A DNA stretch of 64,000 bases from Actinomadura spongiicola. Its GTDB lineage: Bacteria > Actinomycetota > Actinomycetes > Streptosporangiales > Streptosporangiaceae. The notes beneath the pieces were generated by a model. It had not been told where the DNA came from. It did no database searches and was given only the letters and a program-made list of their open reading frames with translations. Shown in pieces: positions 61,324 to 64,000 of the stretch. Both the position numbers and the translations under genes were made by a program. The first letter of the stretch is position 1. Each line of letters starts with the position of its first letter. Where the stretch lies: contig NZ_QVNQ01000003.1 of assembly GCF_003432485.1 (NCBI RefSeq), positions 248,001 through 312,000 on the forward strand. The letters are read 5' to 3'.

Positions 61324-62286
61324 ATGCAGCAGGAAAGCGGCGCGCGGGTCGACCGGCTCGCCGTGGCGGCCGCCACGGTCACGGTGCTCCTCTGGGCTTC
61401 CGCCTTCGTCTCGATCCGCAGCGCGGGCGCCGAGTACTCCCCGGGCGCCCTCGCCCTCGGCCGTCTGCTGTCCGGGACGGTCGTCCTCGGCGCGCTGTGG
61501 GTCGTCCGGCGCGAGGGTCTTCCGGCGAAGGGGGCCTGGCCCGGCATCGTCACGGCGGGCGTCCTCTGGTTCGGCGCGTACATGGTCGCCCTGAACTGGG
61601 GCGAGCAGCTCGTGGACGCCGGCACCGCCGCCCTGGTCGTCAACATCGGGCCGATCCTCATCGCGCTGCTCGGCGGCTGGCTGCTGAAGGAGGGGCTGCC
61701 GCCCAGGCTGCTGCTGGGCATGGCCGTGTCGTTCGCCGGTGCGGCCGTCGTGGGGCTGTCGATGTCCGGGGAGGGCAGCTCGTCCGTCGGCGGGGTGCTG
61801 CTCTGCCTCGTCGCCGCCGTCACCTACGCGGCGGGCGTCGTCAGCCAGAAACCGGCGTTGCGGCACGCGTCGGCGTTGCAGTTCACCACGTTCGCCTGCG
61901 CGATCGGCACGCTCGCCTGCCTGCCGTTCTCCTGGCAACTGGTGTCGCAGGCCGCGGACGCGCCGGTCGGCGCGACCCTGAACATGATCTACCTTGGCGT
62001 CTTTCCCACCGCGCTCGCGTTCACGACCTGGGGTTACGCGCTGGCCCGGACGTCCGCCGGGAAGATGGGCGCCACCACCTACGCCGTGCCCGCCCTGGTC
62101 GTGCTCATGTCGTGGCTGTTCCTCGGCGAGGTTCCCGGGCTCATCACGCTCGGCGGCGGTCTGCTCTGCCTCGCCGGTGTGGCCGTCTCCCGCAGCTCTC
62201 GGCGGTCGCGCCGCCTCGTCCAGCCGGGGCCGGTGGTCCCGGCGGAATCACCCTCCGGGCTCATCGATGCTCATACTCACGACTGA
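61324..62286 (+). CDS. EamA-family (DMT superfamily) transporter
   Basis: A 320-residue membrane protein with ten predicted segments and two EamA repeats. It starts VTVLLWASAFVSIRSAGAEY; NWGEQLVDAGTAALVVNIGPIL is the first-half signature and the second half has TSAGKMGATTYAVPALVVL and LGEVPGLITLGGGLLC. It probably exports a small metabolite. AAGGTG precedes the ATG at 61324. Confidence 0.88.
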   Translation: MQQESGARVDRLAVAAATVTVLLWASAFVSIRSAGAEYSPGALALGRLLSGTVVLGALWVVRREGLPAKGAWPGIVTAGVLWFGAYMVALNWGEQLVDAGTAALVVNIGPILIALLGGWLLKEGLPPRLLLGMAVSFAGAAVVGLSMSGEGSSSVGGVLLCLVAAVTYAAGVVSQKPALRHASALQFTTFACAIGTLACLPFSWQLVSQAADAPVGATLNMIYLGVFPTALAFTTWGYALARTSAGKMGATTYAVPALVVLMSWLFLGEVPGLITLGGGLLCLAGVAVSRSSRRSRRLVQPGPVVPAESPSGLIDAHTHD

Positions 62287-62322
62287 TGAGTTCCTTACCG
62301 AAACGCCCGTAAACTCGCAGCG

Positions 62323-64000
62323 ATGGACACGACGGTTGCCGATCCCCTCGTCGGGCGGGTGCTCGACGGGCGCTACCGCATTGAGTCGCGCATCGCTCGC
62401 GGCGGCATGGCGACGGTCTACCTGGCGCGCGACCTCAGGCTCGACCGCGTCATCGCGATCAAGGTGATGCACGCGGGGCTGGCCTCCGACGAGGACTTCG
62501 TCGCCCGCTTCATCGGCGAGGCGAAGGCCGCGGCGGCGCTGTCCCACCCGAACGTCGTCGCCGTCTACGACCAGCGCACCGACGGCGAGCACGTCTTCCT
62601 CGTCATGGAGTACGTCGCCGGCCACACGCTCCGCGACGCGCTCTCCTCGGTAAGGCGGTTCGGCCCCCGCGCCGCCCTGGAGATCATGCAGCCGGTGCTG
62701 GCCGCGCTCGGCGCCGCGCACCGCGCCGGACTCGTGCACCGCGACGTCAAGCCGGAGAACGTCCTCATCACCGAGGACGGCCAGGTCAAGGTCGCCGACT
62801 TCGGGCTCGCCCGGGCCGAGACCGCGAGCAAGATGACCAAGACCGGGATCATCATCGGCACGGTCGGCTATCTCGCGCCCGAGCAGGTCGTGTCCGGGGA
62901 CGCCGGCGTCCGCTCGGACGTGTACGCCGCCGGGGTCATGCTGTTCGAGCTGCTCACCGGGCGGCTCCCCCACCAGGCCGACACGCCCCTCGCCGTCGCC
63001 TACAAGCACGTCAACGAGACGGTGCCGCCGCCGTCCAGCGTGGTCCCCGGCATCCCCACCCGGGTCGACGAGCTGGTCACCGACGCGACGAGCCACGACC
63101 CGCAGCGCCGCCCGCAGGACGCGAACCAGTACCTCGCCGAGGTCGCCGAGGTGTTCGGCGGGCTGCCCCCCGACATCGACCGCCGGATCCAGGACGCGTC
63201 CGGCAACGACACTCGCGTCCTGGAAACCCCGGCCGCGGGCCCCCACACCGCCGTCCTCGACGCGAACACCCTGCCCGCCGCCCAGCGACCCGAACGCACC
63301 CGGACCGACCGCGCCATCGGCGCGTTGACCGGCCGCTACGTCCTCCTCGCCCTCGGCCTGGTCGCGGCGGTCATCCTCGGGTGGGCGGTCTGGTACCAGA
63401 CGTCGGGGCAGTACGAGCGCGTCCCGTCGTCCGTCGTCGGCATGAAGGTCACCGACGCCCGCGACCGGCTGGAGAGCGCCGGGCTGCACGTGCAGACGGC
63501 GAAGCCCGTCTACGACGACCGTGTCCACAAGGGCGGCGTCGTCAGAACCGACCCGCCCGCGGGCTCCCGGATCGCCAAGGGCGAGACCGTCACGCTCACG
63601 CCGTCCAGGGGCATCACGCCGAAGAAGGTGCCCGACGTCGAGGGCAAGTCGCTGGACGACGCCGAACAGACCCTTGAGGACGAGGGCTTCACCGTCGGCC
63701 GCACGAGCAGGACCCCGTCCCAGACCGTCCCCCGGGACAGTGTCGTCGGCACCGACCCCGAGGCGGGCGCGCGACTGTCCCCGGACGAGCCGGTCGGGAT
63801 CGTCGTCTCCACCGGCATGTCGATGCCGGGTCTCATCGGTCAGAACGGCGACGCCGCCGCCAACCAGCTCCGCTCGATGGGCCTGAAGGTCAAGGTCGAG
63901 AAGAAGAAGGTCGACGGAAAACCCGCGGACACGGTCCTAGAGCAGGATCCCGCCGAGGGCACCGGCGTGTCCCGGGGCGACGACGTCACGCTCGTCGTCA
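62323..64000 (+). CDS. PASTA-domain Ser/Thr kinase (PknB/PknL type), C-terminus beyond the window
   Basis: At least 559 residues. The kinase domain (about 14-275) has an ARGGMATVYLAR loop, VIAIK (Lys47), HRDVKPEN (139-146), DFG (159-161) and an activation loop with Thr/Ser (ETASKMTKTG). A membrane helix is at 340-358, then at least three PASTA repeats outside the cell (for example VPSSVVGMKVTDARDRLESAGL and VPDVEGKSLDDAEQTLEDEGF). PASTA kinases sense muropeptides and control cell-wall growth. With Rv2175c nearby it resembles mycobacterial PknL, although mycobacterial PknL itself lacks PASTA repeats. Confidence 0.93.
   Translation, partial: MDTTVADPLVGRVLDGRYRIESRIARGGMATVYLARDLRLDRVIAIKVMHAGLASDEDFVARFIGEAKAAAALSHPNVVAVYDQRTDGEHVFLVMEYVAGHTLRDALSSVRRFGPRAALEIMQPVLAALGAAHRAGLVHRDVKPENVLITEDGQVKVADFGLARAETASKMTKTGIIIGTVGYLAPEQVVSGDAGVRSDVYAAGVMLFELLTGRLPHQADTPLAVAYKHVNETVPPPSSVVPGIPTRVDELVTDATSHDPQRRPQDANQYLAEVAEVFGGLPPDIDRRIQDASGNDTRVLETPAAGPHTAVLDANTLPAAQRPERTRTDRAIGALTGRYVLLALGLVAAVILGWAVWYQTSGQYERVPSSVVGMKVTDARDRLESAGLHVQTAKPVYDDRVHKGGVVRTDPPAGSRIAKGETVTLTPSRGITPKKVPDVEGKSLDDAEQTLEDEGFTVGRTSRTPSQTVPRDSVVGTDPEAGARLSPDEPVGIVVSTGMSMPGLIGQNGDAAANQLRSMGLKVKVEKKKVDGKPADTVLEQDPAEGTGVSRGDDVTLVV

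Overview
The window is a very GC-rich, tightly packed piece of an actinobacterial chromosome. BldD, the actinobacterial nucleoid protein mIHF, an Rv2175c-type DNA-binding protein, PASTA-type Ser/Thr kinases and a SAV_6107-type HEPN protein all point to Actinomycetota. The gene order (pyr operon-mihF-gmk-rpoZ-coaBC-metK-priA-def-fmt-rsmB-rpe-rib genes-hisG) fits a sporulating filamentous lineage, and I would guess Streptosporangiales/Thermomonosporaceae, for example an Actinomadura relative. That placement is inference. I see no rRNA or tRNA gene, CRISPR array or insertion sequence.

Region 1 (1-11.6 kb) is a catabolic island. It holds the start of a molybdenum-hydroxylase FAD subunit (left edge), a PucR regulator, and a divergent translationally coupled set of DUF2877, FdrA-like and DUF1116 proteins. 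These resemble E. coli AllH, AllF and AllG, the oxamate carbamoyltransferase of allantoin breakdown. A citrate-lyase-like aldolase follows. Facing it is the molybdenum-hydroxylase maturation set MocA/XdhC/CoxE/CoxD. Together they suggest purine or ureide use, but no carbamate kinase and no allantoin-ring enzymes are visible.

Region 2 (11.7-15.9 kb) has a SBP56 methanethiol-oxidase-like gene coupled to a small His-rich membrane protein. After it come two tandem Uma2-type nuclease genes, separated by a 153-bp copy of the 3' end of the neighbouring PH-like gene. This records a tandem duplication.

Region 3 (15.4-24.7 kb) has hisG and an FMN-riboswitch riboflavin operon (ribE, a PnuC-type transporter, ribBA, ribH) without ribD, and with no hisE between ribH and hisG. 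Between ribE and rpe lies a small accessory block: DoxX, a decayed TetR remnant, and an Sll1717-like P-loop ATPase.

Region 4 (22.4-38.3 kb) is core metabolism and information processing on the minus strand: a HAD phosphatase, rpe, a PAP2 phosphatase, rsmB, fmt, def, a 595-residue protein I do not recognise, an ATPase-dead PriA, metK, coaBC, rpoZ, gmk and mihF.

Region 5 (38.3-48.3 kb) is the complete pyrimidine operon pyrR-B-C-carA-B-pyrK-D-F, nearly all coupled by stop/start overlaps, with a PyrR-type hairpin next to the pyrR ribosome binding site.

Region 6 (48.3-64 kb) has bldD with a BldD-box-like site, a long empty spacer, a HEPN protein, an L,D-transpeptidase, tRNA-editing and ArsC-like proteins, a GNAT enzyme, metF, a polyprenyl synthase, two Ser/Thr kinases, Rv2175c, and thiamine genes (thiE; TPP-riboswitch thiO-thiS-thiG). 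The polyprenyl synthase/Rv2175c/kinase set recalls the Rv2173-Rv2176 neighbourhood of mycobacteria.
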